Source: Sphingobacteriia bacterium (GTDB taxonomy: Bacteria > Bacteroidota > Bacteroidia > Bacteroidales > UBA7960). Taken from it: 44,355 nucleotides of DNA. Made by a program: the position numbers and the translations under genes. Location of the stretch: contig JAABRR010000030.1 in the NCBI GenBank assembly GCA_011390785.1, positions 1-44,355 on the forward strand. Direction: 5' to 3'. The notes below the pieces were generated by a model. That model had not been told where the DNA came from and did no database searches. It saw nothing but the letters and a program-made list of their open reading frames with translations. Shown here piece after piece: positions 7,448 to 16,494 of this stretch (the first letter of the stretch is position 1; each line of letters begins with the position of its first letter).

Positions 7448-8940
7448 AGCAGGTAAAGTTTTTCGGCGATTTCACGGGCAATGGAAAGAGGACTTCCAGC
7501 CGTGGCAGCAAACACTCCGGCAGCAAGGGAGAGTAAGCCGGTGACCACCACCGGGATTAACAATAAAGCCTGAGTTTCCAGGCGACCAGAGCGTAGTTGC
7601 GAAACTACCTCTTGTTCAGGCTCACAAAACCACGCACGGTAAACGATGGGCAGGAAGTAAGCTGCATTTAATGCACTGCTAACAAGGAGAACGAAAACTA
7701 CCCAATAGCTGCCTGCCTCTACCGCACCAAGACCGAGATACCATTTACTGATAAATCCGGCCACAGGCGGCAGGCCGATCATGCCAAAGGCGGCTATAGT
7801 AAAAGCTCCCATGGTTAGGGGCATGCGTCGGCCGATACCGTTTAGTTGACTGATTTTATGGTAACCATAAGTTTCGGCAATATTACCGGCTGTGAAAAAC
7901 ATGGTAATCTTCATGATACCCTGATGCACCAGGTGAACAATGGCTCCGGTGGATGTGAGTACCCCCGGAATGGCTACCCCAAGGGCAATATAGGAAAGCT
8001 GGCTGACCGTGGAGAAGGCAAGTCGTTTTTTAAAGTCATCCTGAAACAATGCTCTAACCGAACCATAAATAATAGTAAAAGCCGCAAATACTGCCAAAAC
8101 GGATAGAAAGTTCATCTGTTCGGCTATTCCGATACCATACACATCATAAACCAAACGTACAATCCCAAAGGCCCCGGCTTTAACTACGGCTACGGCATGC
8201 AAAAGTGCGCTTACCGGGGCCGGAGCAACCATAGAAACGGGCAACCAGCCATGGAGAGGAAAGATCGCTGCTTTAACCGCCAGACCTGTTAACATAAGGA
8301 AAAAAAGAATGGTCAATTGGGTAGTGTATTCCGATATCAGGCCGGCTATTATTTCGGTCTGCCCAAAATAGATGGGGCCGGCAACCACAAACAAACCAAC
8401 AACGCCTAAAAATAAAACCGTGCCTCCGCCAATGGTATACCAAAGGTAGGTTCTGCCCGCTTCCACAGCCTTATCGGTACCACGGTGAACCACCAGCGGA
8501 TAGGTCGACAGGGTAAGAAATTCATAAAATATGAAGAAGGTGAGCACATTTCCCGACAGTGCAATACCGGTACTGGCGGTTACACAGAAACTGAAAAAAG
8601 CAAAAAACCGCCTCCGGTGCTGCCCGCCTTCCAGGTAACCGATTGCATATAAGGTAGTAACCAACCAAAGCACTGATGAGAGGGAAGCAAATAAAAGCCC
8701 CAGTTGATCCACACGCAACGTAAAGGTTAGATCCAGCGCAAGGTTAAAAACAAAAGTATATTCTTCGCCACGCAGGTAACCGGCAAAAACCCAGGCAATC
8801 AGACCCACTTTGGCAACGGCCCCGAAGATGTTCAGAAAAGTGCGCAGAACAGCCTGTTCCTCCCGCAACAGCAGAATCAATATCCCGGGTATCAGGGAGC
8901 TAATGAGAATCAGCAAAGGCAAAAAACTAGTCGTTTCCAT
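7444..8940 (-). CDS. mrpD: Second MrpD/NuoL-like proton-conducting subunit
   Basis: A 498-residue membrane protein of the proton-conducting transporter family, with all key charged residues: TM5 Glu140 (FFIFYEFLTLSTYPL), TM7 Lys223 (LAVKAAIFPLHGWLP), TM8 Lys254 (VVKAGAFGIVRL) and TM12-type Lys344 (QGIMKITMFFTAG). The start is set by METTSFLPLL at 8940, preceded by GGAAGGAGG five bases upstream; a longer reading from 8979 would run through that site. It overlaps the 3' end of the first mrpD by 14 bp, so translation is likely coupled. It should conduct ions alongside the other two antiporter-like subunits. Confidence 0.92.
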   Translation of the reverse strand: METTSFLPLLILISSLIPGILILLLREEQAVLRTFLNIFGAVAKVGLIAWVFAGYLRGEEYTFVFNLALDLTFTLRVDQLGLLFASLSSVLWLVTTLYAIGYLEGGQHRRRFFAFFSFCVTASTGIALSGNVLTFFIFYEFLTLSTYPLVVHRGTDKAVEAGRTYLWYTIGGGTVLFLGVVGLFVVAGPIYFGQTEIIAGLISEYTTQLTILFFLMLTGLAVKAAIFPLHGWLPVSMVAPAPVSALLHAVAVVKAGAFGIVRLVYDVYGIGIAEQMNFLSVLAVFAAFTIIYGSVRALFQDDFKKRLAFSTVSQLSYIALGVAIPGVLTSTGAIVHLVHQGIMKITMFFTAGNIAETYGYHKISQLNGIGRRMPLTMGAFTIAAFGMIGLPPVAGFISKWYLGLGAVEAGSYWVVFVLLVSSALNAAYFLPIVYRAWFCEPEQEVVSQLRSGRLETQALLLIPVVVTGLLSLAAGVFAATAGSPLSIAREIAEKLYLL

Positions 8941-10462
8941 TAATACCTCCTTCCAATATTGTTTCGATACCAGATCCAAAAATTTCGCTGCTTTCCAGAA
9001 ACTGAACCAGGCTATCTGCTGGCAAAACGATCAAAAAGGAACCCAGCGCCAGCAACAAGGCATACACTTCCAGTTTTTTGGGGACCGGGCGGAACGGTGC
9101 TTTTTCACGTGAAGGAGCAAAAGCCAAACGTAGAAGCATAAAGATATAACCGGCAGAGAGCAAACTACCCGTCAGAACCACAGGTGCCCACCACCATTGG
9201 CCACTGAGGAAAATCCCTTTTAAAAGCATCCATTTGGCCATAAATCCTCCACTGGGGGGAAGTCCGATTAAACTGACTCCGGCGAGGCCTATAGCCAGGG
9301 CTGTAATGCGCATATGCCCTACAAGGTCGCGAAGAGACTCTATACGGTCATGTCCGAGAGCCATAATGATGATTCCCGCAGAAAGAAAAAAGGAGGCTTT
9401 GGCAAAGGCATGGGCTAAAACCTGATAGATTCCTGCAGTCCATACCGGAGAAAGCCAGTCAGCCGAATCAGCCGTCACTCCCGGGGCCAGAATAATCAGC
9501 GGGAAAATCATCAGCAAATACCCCAATTGGGCTACACTGGAATGGGCTACAATCAGCTTTAATCTCGTTTGCATAAAAGCTTGCCATGAACCCCATATTA
9601 CCGCTATGGCTCCGGCCAGTCCAATAAGTTGTCCAGCGGCATAAGTAAGGGAAACCCCAAAAACTTCCATCCATAAGCGAAGCAAAATGTAAAAGGCTCC
9701 TTTTACCACCAACGCTGAGAGTAGGGCACTCACCGGAGCAGGGGCAGATGAGTGTGCCGGTGGCAACCAAAAGTGAAAAGGAAATCCTGCCATTTTAATC
9801 ATCAATCCGAGGGTGATAACCAGCAAAGCAAAAGATGTGGTTGTACCGGGTTCCAAAACCTGGCTCAGCAGCTTAAGGTCCAGTGTACCTGTACTTCCGT
9901 AGATAAGAGCTACTCCAAAAAGATAGGCCATTGAACCGGTAATCGCAGCCAGCAGATATCGCAATCCGGCGGATAGAGCAGGTGATTTTCCGGATAACAC
10001 CGCCAGGGCTACTGCACTAATACCTATTACTTCGAGAGTTACAAAAAGATTAAACAGGTCGTTGGAGAGAAAGAGCCCGTTCAGTCCTGCCCACAGAAAA
10101 AGCCATAAAGGCCAGAATAATGGTAAACGACCGTTAGTAGCTTCCTGGGCAGGAAAATACCGCCAGGCATAAAGACTGATGAAGACTCCGACAACGGCTG
10201 TCATACCAATAAATACTGATGCCAGAGGATCCATTCTGAGCAGGATACCCAAAGGAGGTTCCCAGCCTCCCAGTATATGGATAACTGTTCCCATCTTTGT
10301 CACTTCTACGAAAGCGATTAATGCCAATCCTGCGGTGAGCAAGGACCCTATGATGCCAACAATCGCCTCTCCTCTTGTCCTGAAAAAGAGGCTCAGTGTA
10401 GCCATCAAAATTGGCAAACCTACCAGAAGGGCAGGATATGGAGAAATGGGCAAATCTGTCAT
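8927..10462 (-). CDS. mrpD: First MrpD/NuoM-like proton-conducting subunit
   Basis: A 511-residue member of the proton-conducting transporter family. Key residues are intact: TM5 Glu144 (NLFVTLEVIGISAVAL), TM7 Lys223 (MIKMAGFPFHFWLPPAHSSA), TM8 Lys254 (LVVKGAFYILLRL) and TM12-type Lys355 (HAFAKASFFLSAG). It is the closest of the three to canonical MrpD in position, following mrpC with a 4-bp overlap (10459-10462), as in classical operons. MrpD is one of the ion-conducting subunits of the Na+/H+ antiporter in the inner membrane. Confidence 0.93.
   Translation of the reverse strand: MTDLPISPYPALLVGLPILMATLSLFFRTRGEAIVGIIGSLLTAGLALIAFVEVTKMGTVIHILGGWEPPLGILLRMDPLASVFIGMTAVVGVFISLYAWRYFPAQEATNGRLPLFWPLWLFLWAGLNGLFLSNDLFNLFVTLEVIGISAVALAVLSGKSPALSAGLRYLLAAITGSMAYLFGVALIYGSTGTLDLKLLSQVLEPGTTTSFALLVITLGLMIKMAGFPFHFWLPPAHSSAPAPVSALLSALVVKGAFYILLRLWMEVFGVSLTYAAGQLIGLAGAIAVIWGSWQAFMQTRLKLIVAHSSVAQLGYLLMIFPLIILAPGVTADSADWLSPVWTAGIYQVLAHAFAKASFFLSAGIIIMALGHDRIESLRDLVGHMRITALAIGLAGVSLIGLPPSGGFMAKWMLLKGIFLSGQWWWAPVVLTGSLLSAGYIFMLLRLAFAPSREKAPFRPVPKKLEVYALLLALGSFLIVLPADSLVQFLESSEIFGSGIETILEGGINGND
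8946..8954 (-). promoter_or_regulatory. Strong Shine-Dalgarno site for the second mrpD gene
   Basis: GGAAGGAGG on the minus strand, five bases before the ATG at 8940. It lies inside the end of the upstream gene and decides the start. Such a site is notable because most genes in this window have A/T-rich leaders with no SD. Confidence 0.85.
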
Positions 10463-10761
10463 TTGTCGTTTGTAAAAGATTCTTCTTCGGTGAGTTGGTA
10501 AATGCGACGGGCCAAAGCCAGGGCGAAAGCAGCAGAAGCCACCGCTACCACGATTCCGGTTATAACCAGGGCATGGGGAACAGGGTCAGCAAAAGCGAGA
10601 GCATCACGATCGGCAAAACTGACGAAACTCAGAAATACGCCTCCTCCCATAATAATGGTAGCAATGATTTTTTTAATAAAATGTCTTGATATAAAAACTC
10701 CACCTATGCCTATGACAAACAAAACGGCGGAAGTTAAACTGTAAATCTGATAAGTCTCCAT
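10459..10761 (-). CDS. mrpC: Mrp/Mnh cation/H+ antiporter subunit C (NuoK-like)
   Basis: A 100-residue, three-helix protein of the NuoK/MrpC family. The signature second helix and following region are visible: FADPVPHALVITGIVVAVAS, where D-P-x-x-x-A-L-x-x-T-x-I-V is the MrpC hallmark. In the complex it packs beside MrpD and contributes to the proton path. It begins 9 bp after the fused A/B gene and overlaps mrpD by 4 bp. Confidence 0.94.
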   Translation of the reverse strand: METYQIYSLTSAVLFVIGIGGVFISRHFIKKIIATIIMGGGVFLSFVSFADRDALAFADPVPHALVITGIVVAVASAAFALALARRIYQLTEEESFTNDK

Positions 10762-10770
10762 ACTTCTTAT

Positions 10771-11760
10771 TCAATTGGTAGAATCAATTTTGTTCGATTC
10801 CTCTTTTTTCATTTGATTTAAATTGGCAAACATGGCGGTCAGAGCTGCTGCAATGCTTATTGCCGCCAGCGTTTCAACGATCAAAATCAACACTCCTGCA
10901 TACGCAGGTGGGTATTCAAACAGAGTAGCACCTCCGGCAATAAACAGAAAACCCAGGATAAGAAAAAATAAAAGCCCCAAAGTCAGGAGAAGTTGACCCA
11001 GCCAGCGGGGAATCAACAAAAATATCGGCCTGCCTCCTAAATGAAGAAGTATACCAATTGCCCCCCACAAAACTGCAGCCTGGAAAGCTCCTCCTGGCCC
11101 GGTTTTCCCAAAATATAAAAGGAAAGCTCCAAAGAGGAACAAAACCGGAGTAAAAAATAAAATTACCTGACGCAGCAAAATGTCGTCGACAACCGGTATG
11201 GGTTTGCGGTAAATTTGTATTTTCCCTACCGCAAAGACGGCTAGAAGACCCAGTAGAATGACCCCGATTTCCAACCAGGTATCATAAGCGCGAAAATTAA
11301 TTAATACTGCTGTTACAGGATGTTCTACACCCGATTGCGGCAGTAACTTTTCGGCGTCTGCGGCCAAACCACCGCCGTCTGGTATATTCCAGACAGCTTC
11401 TAAGGCTATAAGGAGAAAAAGCCCCAATCCTAACACAAGGGACAGCCTGGGCAGTAAAAGGGATTTAACAGAATTCCTGGAACGAGAATTTTGAACAGTT
11501 GAAATGTTTTTCTGTTCTTCAGAGCTCCTTGGAGAAAAGTCCCTTAACGCATCAAGAAACAAAACTCCCAGAAAGCCTGATGCAATAGCAGCCTCAGTAA
11601 TGGCCACATCCACAGCCCCCAACCGAACCCATGCCAGTGCCAGTGCCAGCCCAAAGGCAAAGAAAAGAAATACACTCTGGGAAAGCCTGGGTGCAAGCAA
11701 ACTCTGTAAGGCCAGATAAATCACAAGGATGGCCAGCAAGATATCAATCAAAACACTCAT
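10771..11760 (-). CDS. mrpB: Fused Mrp subunit: MrpA C-terminal (DUF4040/MbhD-MbhE) plus MrpB
   Basis: A 329-residue membrane protein that joins pieces often found as separate genes. Residues 1-75 are the DUF4040/MbhD part of MrpA (LGAVDVAITEAAIASGFLGV is its signature). Residues 105-185 match the MbhE-like segment (GGGLAADAEKLLPQSGVEHP, then NFRAYDTWLEIGVI). Residues 195-315 are MnhB/MrpB (VDDILLRQVILFFTPVLFLF, then YFGKTGPGGAFQAAVLWGA). The large N-terminal antiporter half of MrpA is absent here; the extra NuoL/M-like genes in the operon probably supply it. A clear SD (AGAAAGGAGT) lies just before the ATG. It stands between mrpG and mrpC. Confidence 0.9.
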   Translation of the reverse strand: MSVLIDILLAILVIYLALQSLLAPRLSQSVFLFFAFGLALALAWVRLGAVDVAITEAAIASGFLGVLFLDALRDFSPRSSEEQKNISTVQNSRSRNSVKSLLLPRLSLVLGLGLFLLIALEAVWNIPDGGGLAADAEKLLPQSGVEHPVTAVLINFRAYDTWLEIGVILLGLLAVFAVGKIQIYRKPIPVVDDILLRQVILFFTPVLFLFGAFLLYFGKTGPGGAFQAAVLWGAIGILLHLGGRPIFLLIPRWLGQLLLTLGLLFFLILGFLFIAGGATLFEYPPAYAGVLILIVETLAAISIAAALTAMFANLNQMKKEESNKIDSTN

Positions 11761-11762
11761 CC

Positions 11763-12062
11763 TTACTCCTTTCTGTTTTTGGTTTGTTCCTGTTCTTTCT
11801 GGAAACGGGCAATGAGATAACTGGATGTAGAACTGGCCAGCAACGTAAACAGCCAGATAAAGAAAATCTTTACTGCTACCCAGGGAGAGGCGATATATAC
11901 TGCCATTCCGGCAGCAATAAAGCCCAGTCCCAGATTGTCAGCTTTGGTAAGGGCATGAAGACGGGAAAATAAATCCGGGAAACGAAGCAATCCAAGGGTT
12001 CCCGCCAGAAAAAAGAAACAACCCACTACCAAAAGAATAACCGTAATTACTTCTTTTATCAT
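11763..12062 (-). CDS. mrpG: Mrp/Mnh cation/H+ antiporter subunit G
   Basis: A 99-residue, three-helix MrpG/MnhG (PhaG) protein. The conserved LGLLRFPDLFSRLHALTKAD block follows the first helix. The start is the ATG at 12062, preceded by GAAAGGAG ten bases upstream; a longer reading from 12263 only runs through the out-of-frame mrpF sequence and has no support. Its ATG overlaps the mrpF stop by one base (TGATG), and it ends 2 bp before the next gene's ATG, so the three are translationally close-packed. Confidence 0.93.
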   Translation of the reverse strand: MIKEVITVILLVVGCFFFLAGTLGLLRFPDLFSRLHALTKADNLGLGFIAAGMAVYIASPWVAVKIFFIWLFTLLASSTSSYLIARFQKEQEQTKNRKE

Positions 12063-12331
12063 CACGACGATTCTCCTTTCTTTTTTTTCCAGACCTGTAC
12101 CAGACCAATTACCAATAAAATCGCAAGTACATTGAAGGTAATGGCAACATTCAGCAATGTAAGCTGCTCCAAATAACCCGTCAGAACCAATAGTATCGCC
12201 ATGCCTGTAGTGCCGAAAAGTTGTGTGGTTAACAAGCGGTCTGCGATCGTTGGTCCCCGCCATACACGAATCAACCCCAGGGCTATGTTGAGCAAAAGAA
12301 AAACACTAACAATGATAAAAATAATATCCAT
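12062..12331 (-). CDS. mrpF: Mrp/Mnh cation/H+ antiporter subunit F
   Basis: An 89-residue, three-helix MrpF/MnhF protein, with the family block RVWRGPTIADRLLTTQLFGT between helices one and two and a lysine-rich cytoplasmic end (KKKKGESS). It is the first gene of the antiporter operon; the 346 bp upstream has no gene and should hold the promoter. Its leader lacks a Shine-Dalgarno site, unlike mrpG, the fused A/B gene and the second mrpD. Confidence 0.93.
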   Translation of the reverse strand: MDIIFIIVSVFLLLNIALGLIRVWRGPTIADRLLTTQLFGTTGMAILLVLTGYLEQLTLLNVAITFNVLAILLVIGLVQVWKKKKGESS

Positions 12332-12677
12332 AATATAAATGTGTTGCCGTAAAAAGTTTAATTAGACTCTTTTGCCTGTTCAATTTTTTCAGAATTCGCA
12401 ACCTGATAGTCAATCCTTGATTATAATTCCCAAAAAAAGAACCGGCAGGAAAATTTTTTCCAGACCAGCCCTGCTTTTGTTGATCATTTTAACAAACAAT
12501 CCCTTAAAATAAAAGTTCAAAGACGTATTTTAATCGATAGTTTCTAAATATTTAGAGTTTATATATTAAATAAAAACGCGACAAATCCTAAAATTATTAA
12601 ACCAACATTTTTATTGATGGCGATAATTCTTTCGGTTCAGTTATTCCCCAATTAAAAGCAGCAATGCATCTAAACTA
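12332..12677. other. Intergenic region upstream of the mrp operon
   Basis: No convincing gene. It must contain the end of the regulator transcript and the promoter of the mrp operon, both on the minus strand. The sequence is very A/T-rich around 12530-12610. I found no exact TAnnTTTG box facing mrpF and no hairpin followed by a T-run. Confidence 0.6.
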
Positions 12678-15491
12678 TTATTCATCAGAATTCATTCGGT
12701 TATCCAGATCGATAAGAAAATCGAAAAGGTTTTGCTCGCTTCTAAGATTGAGCTTTTTGCGCAGGCGATGGCGACTGATCTCAACCGAGCGTGGAGAGAT
12801 GTTTAACAGGCGGGCAATTTCTTTGCTGTTGAAATTTAGTTTCAGATAGGAGCAAAGCCGCAGGTCGTTTGATGTTAATTCAGGATATTTCTCTTTGAGC
12901 ACTTTAAAGAAACCCTGCTGGGTAAGTTTCAGGTTTTTCATGGCATTTTCCCATTCAACATTTTGAGTACCTAAGCCCTGGGCAATTATCTTTTCCATCT
13001 GGCTCAAATATTTTATCGGATATTTTGATGACTTCGTTTTTATGGCTTCTATTTGCTTTTGAAGATCATTGAGGATATCGTCCTTAAGCATGAGATGGCG
13101 CATGATAAGCAACAACTCATAACTTTTATAATCCAGTTCTTTTTCAAGCCGGTTTTGTCTTATTTCCAGGGCAACGAGTTCTTTCTGCCGGCTAATTTCA
13201 AACCTGAAAAAGATTATAATTCCCCAGGTTAGCAAGCCAAAAAGAACAAAATAAATAACGTAGGCTAAATTGGAAAAACGCCAGGGTTTATGCACCATAA
13301 AAGAAATATGTAAAGGTTCGTCGCTTGTTTCTGATGTTATTTCGAGAAGGTATTCCCCGTGTTTTAGGTCGAGATAGGTAAAGTAATTTCTGTTGGTAGA
13401 TTGCCACGACTGGTTTAGCTGTGGAATTCGAAAATAGTATGTTTTTGGATAGTTGGCGAAATCTGCCGGATTAGAAAAATATACGGTAAGATTGTTAATT
13501 TTTGATGGAAGTTTTTTATCCGGCAACTTTCCATACCATGTTAGTGTATCGTTTTTACCGAAAAAGAGCATTTTTTCAATCTTCAGGCGAGACTGGGTTT
13601 TGGCTGTGGATGCCAGATCAAGGTTAATGGCATCAAAATTCTGATGATTGGGTTTGAGAAGGGTTTTTTCATTAAGAGAAACCAGCTGAATACTACGTTG
13701 TGGCAGATTAACGGTAATATGAGGTATTTCGAGCACTTTCGATGCAGTGAAATCAAGCCCTACATCGAAAAGGGCCATTCTATCATCACCAATAAACCAA
13801 TATTTATTTCTCCCAAAAGGGCTTATCTGGTTTACGCTTCCATATTCACCCAAATTTTCGTTGAGGATATCAAACCCCACAATTTCATCGCGCACAAAAT
13901 CCCAGGTGTAGATCTTTTCGCTGGTGTTAAAAATTATCCGGTTATTGATTTTAAAGACATTTATATTATGTGATTTCCCTCCAATGTCTTCAATAAGCTG
14001 TGTGGTGGCAACGCTTCTTAAATCTTCTGATGGCTCAATTTTAAAAATTCCTTTTTGATGATGTGATGCCCATATATAGCCCAGGTAATCGGTTTCCAGA
14101 TAACGTGTAGGTTCGAGAAATCCTTCAATTTTGTTTCGAAACTGCCATTGTCCGAAAGGAGATTTTTCAAGAACAACAATGCCAGTATAAGTACCTGCAA
14201 GTACATATTCGTTATAAGGTGTAAAGGACCAGCCACCGGTTACTGAAGAAATTTTCTCGATTCGGTTACCTTTCACCAAAAAAATACCTTCATTGTGACC
14301 ACAAAATACTTCTCCTTCAATCTCGGTTAAATTCCATACCTGTCCCTGGCTACCTCTTATAAATTCTAAATCTTCAAAGCTGAAAATATGTCCTTTTTGA
14401 ACAATTGATGCCCTGAAAAGGCCATGATTGGTGCCCACGTACAAATAATCATTTTTTCTTAACAAGGCATAAATGGTACCCATTGTACCATTTCGGGTTG
14501 TGTAATAGGTAAAGGGCGAAAGGAGATCAATATGATTTACCCCTTCATCGAGCCCCACCCATAAACCCTTATCTGCATCAATAAAAAGCGATAAAACGGT
14601 GTTGTTATTCAGTCCGTTGTTGGTATTGTAACTTTCCTGTATATTCCCATCTTTATCAGTAATAATAAGACCATTGAGGATACTCCCAAAAGCAAAAGCA
14701 GAATCGCTGAGTTGTTTGGCGGCATTGCATGTATAATCCATCAAAAAATCAGATGCTTCAGAAGCAAAATAGATGAAATTTTCTCCGTCAAATAAATACA
14801 AACCTTCCTTTTCGGTGCAGACCAGCCAATTATCTTTATCATAGGGAACAATGGCGTGTATTTTCTGTGATGTAAAAATATCGCTGTTTTCAATAGATAT
14901 AAATTCACCTTTATCAAACCAGAACAAACCGTTGTCAAGAATCTGCACCACAAACCGATCATCAATGGCATGCATAAAAAGCATAACATAGGGAGCCTTA
15001 TACTTTTCAACACTATCCCCCTTGTATTGGTAAATAGTTGTAAACGATTGAAAATATACACAATCGTCTTTATGATAGATTTTCCATATCTCATCATTCT
15101 TTTCCGGCTCGGTAAGCACCGCCAGCGATGTATAGTACAGTTGCCCTAAATCATCATACTGCCAATAACCAAAATCCTGGAACGATCCGGTAAAAATGCG
15201 GCCATCTGGATGAACCATTACTGATCGGATGGGCCGGTTCTCGTTCAATACATGTTTTTGCACGCCCACACCATTAAAAACAATTAACCCATCCGAATTG
15301 GCAAAATACAAATAACGTAAATCACGATCTTGAGAAATGGCCCAGTTTTGACTGCCAATATCAAAATCATTTTTTATATACGATTGAATGGTAGGCAATT
15401 CAGGGGGGAACGCCCTGGCCCCGAAAAGACATACCAAACCCATCAATAAGAAAATAAAATTGACTATTTTACTATTGATGAGCTTCTGCAT
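12678..15491 (-). CDS. Reg_prop sensor with membrane anchor, coiled coil and LuxR-type HTH
   Basis: A 937-residue one-component regulator. Residues 1-28 form a signal/anchor. Residues 35-650 form two beta-propellers of Reg_prop-type repeats (DKGLWVGLDEGVNHIDLLSP and NDYLYVGTNHGLFRASIV are typical). A Y_Y_Y-like Ig domain follows (residues 660-745, ending YFTYLDLKHGEYLLEITSET), then one transmembrane helix (about 755-778, YVIYFVLFGLLTWGIIIFF), a coiled coil (RQNRLEKELDYKSYELLL) and a C-terminal GerE/LuxR HTH (about 865-925: NSKEIARLLNISPRSVEISR). There is no kinase or receiver domain, so an outside ligand is probably read straight through to DNA. It lies 54 bp after the EEP gene and probably shares its transcript. 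The ligand is unknown. Confidence 0.9.
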   Translation of the reverse strand: MQKLINSKIVNFIFLLMGLVCLFGARAFPPELPTIQSYIKNDFDIGSQNWAISQDRDLRYLYFANSDGLIVFNGVGVQKHVLNENRPIRSVMVHPDGRIFTGSFQDFGYWQYDDLGQLYYTSLAVLTEPEKNDEIWKIYHKDDCVYFQSFTTIYQYKGDSVEKYKAPYVMLFMHAIDDRFVVQILDNGLFWFDKGEFISIENSDIFTSQKIHAIVPYDKDNWLVCTEKEGLYLFDGENFIYFASEASDFLMDYTCNAAKQLSDSAFAFGSILNGLIITDKDGNIQESYNTNNGLNNNTVLSLFIDADKGLWVGLDEGVNHIDLLSPFTYYTTRNGTMGTIYALLRKNDYLYVGTNHGLFRASIVQKGHIFSFEDLEFIRGSQGQVWNLTEIEGEVFCGHNEGIFLVKGNRIEKISSVTGGWSFTPYNEYVLAGTYTGIVVLEKSPFGQWQFRNKIEGFLEPTRYLETDYLGYIWASHHQKGIFKIEPSEDLRSVATTQLIEDIGGKSHNINVFKINNRIIFNTSEKIYTWDFVRDEIVGFDILNENLGEYGSVNQISPFGRNKYWFIGDDRMALFDVGLDFTASKVLEIPHITVNLPQRSIQLVSLNEKTLLKPNHQNFDAINLDLASTAKTQSRLKIEKMLFFGKNDTLTWYGKLPDKKLPSKINNLTVYFSNPADFANYPKTYYFRIPQLNQSWQSTNRNYFTYLDLKHGEYLLEITSETSDEPLHISFMVHKPWRFSNLAYVIYFVLFGLLTWGIIIFFRFEISRQKELVALEIRQNRLEKELDYKSYELLLIMRHLMLKDDILNDLQKQIEAIKTKSSKYPIKYLSQMEKIIAQGLGTQNVEWENAMKNLKLTQQGFFKVLKEKYPELTSNDLRLCSYLKLNFNSKEIARLLNISPRSVEISRHRLRKKLNLRSEQNLFDFLIDLDNRMNSDE

Positions 15492-15545
15492 TATTTTCTC
15501 AGTTTAGCTTATTCCCGACATATTTCAGTGTAGTCATTCAGACCA

Positions 15546-16409
15546 TTATTTAGTTTGCAAAAGAACCCTTACGGGCCAATGATCTGAAATGAACAAACTA
15601 TCCTGCTTGTAGGTGTCTACTGCATAGCTTTTAACATTAAAATGCTCATTAACAAATATGTAGTCAATTACTCTGGGCCTTATTTCATCCCTAAAGCCAG
15701 TGACTGTATTGTCTGCAGGAGGTATAACTTCTTCAGCTATGAGACTGGAATTTTGAAGATTGTTTTGTTCCTTTAAATGGCTTTCCATATAGTTGTACAA
15801 TTCAGAACCCTGGGTAATGTTAAAGTCGCCGGTAACAATAACAGGCTCATCTCCGGCAATTTCTTTGATTTTTTCCGACATAAACTCCATGCTTCTCTCG
15901 CGGGCCAGATCGCTTACATGGCTGTAATGGGTGTTGAAAAAGTAAAATTCTTTCCCCGATTCCACATGTTTAAACCGGGCCCAGCAAACCACCCTTGGCA
16001 AAACCGCTTCCCAACCAATACTGCCGGGCACATCAGGAGTTTCTGAAAGCCAGAACTGCGAGTCTTCAAGAATTTCCAGAATTTTTGTATTGTAAAAAAC
16101 GGAAGAAAACTCTCCGCTTTGCTTGCCATCATCTCGACCACTGCCAATGTAAGCATAACCGGGCATCATTTTCAGCATATCTTCATTTTGGTGGTATAAT
16201 GCTTCCTGAACCCCCATTACATCAGGCATTTCATTTTTCATGTAAGTTTCAACAAGTGGCATACGGCTGGGCCAATCGTTGGGGGCATCGCCAGGATTAT
16301 CAAATCTCATGTTGAAAGAAATAACTTTGAGTTCTACCTGAGATGGTTGTGTTGTGCAATTGGTAAATAAAATCAGCAATACGGGAACAATGTAAATCAG
16401 TTTTTTCAT
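15546..16409 (-). CDS. Secreted endonuclease/exonuclease/phosphatase-fold hydrolase
   Basis: EEP-superfamily (DNase I-like) metal-dependent hydrolase. Residues 1-22 are a lipoprotein-like signal (IVPVLLILFTNCTTQPS, with Cys18 as likely lipid site), so it should sit in the envelope. Catalytic landmarks are present: SFNMRFDNPGDAPNDWPSR (metal-binding Asn/Asp start), GVQEALYHQ (metal Glu), TGDFNIT (Asp/Asn), and SDHWPVRVLL (catalytic Asp-His). Length (287) is typical of secreted Bacteroidota EEP proteins that act on phosphodiesters, sphingomyelin-like lipids or nucleic acids; the substrate cannot be decided here. It is upstream of, and probably co-transcribed with, the Reg_prop regulator. Confidence 0.88.
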   Translation of the reverse strand: MKKLIYIVPVLLILFTNCTTQPSQVELKVISFNMRFDNPGDAPNDWPSRMPLVETYMKNEMPDVMGVQEALYHQNEDMLKMMPGYAYIGSGRDDGKQSGEFSSVFYNTKILEILEDSQFWLSETPDVPGSIGWEAVLPRVVCWARFKHVESGKEFYFFNTHYSHVSDLARERSMEFMSEKIKEIAGDEPVIVTGDFNITQGSELYNYMESHLKEQNNLQNSSLIAEEVIPPADNTVTGFRDEIRPRVIDYIFVNEHFNVKSYAVDTYKQDSLFISDHWPVRVLLQTK

Positions 16410-16494
16410 TTGTATATAATTTTTATTTTGCTGTTATTCAGCGCTGTACAATTTTGTTGTTTAAGCATCACTTTTTGCAAAGGTAGTCCTTACT

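Noticed and set aside
5175-12331. Part of a membrane-bound hydrogenase or complex I cluster
   Set aside because: No NiFe hydrogenase, NuoB/C/D or formate dehydrogenase gene is present, and E, F, G and MnhB signatures define the Mrp/Mnh type.
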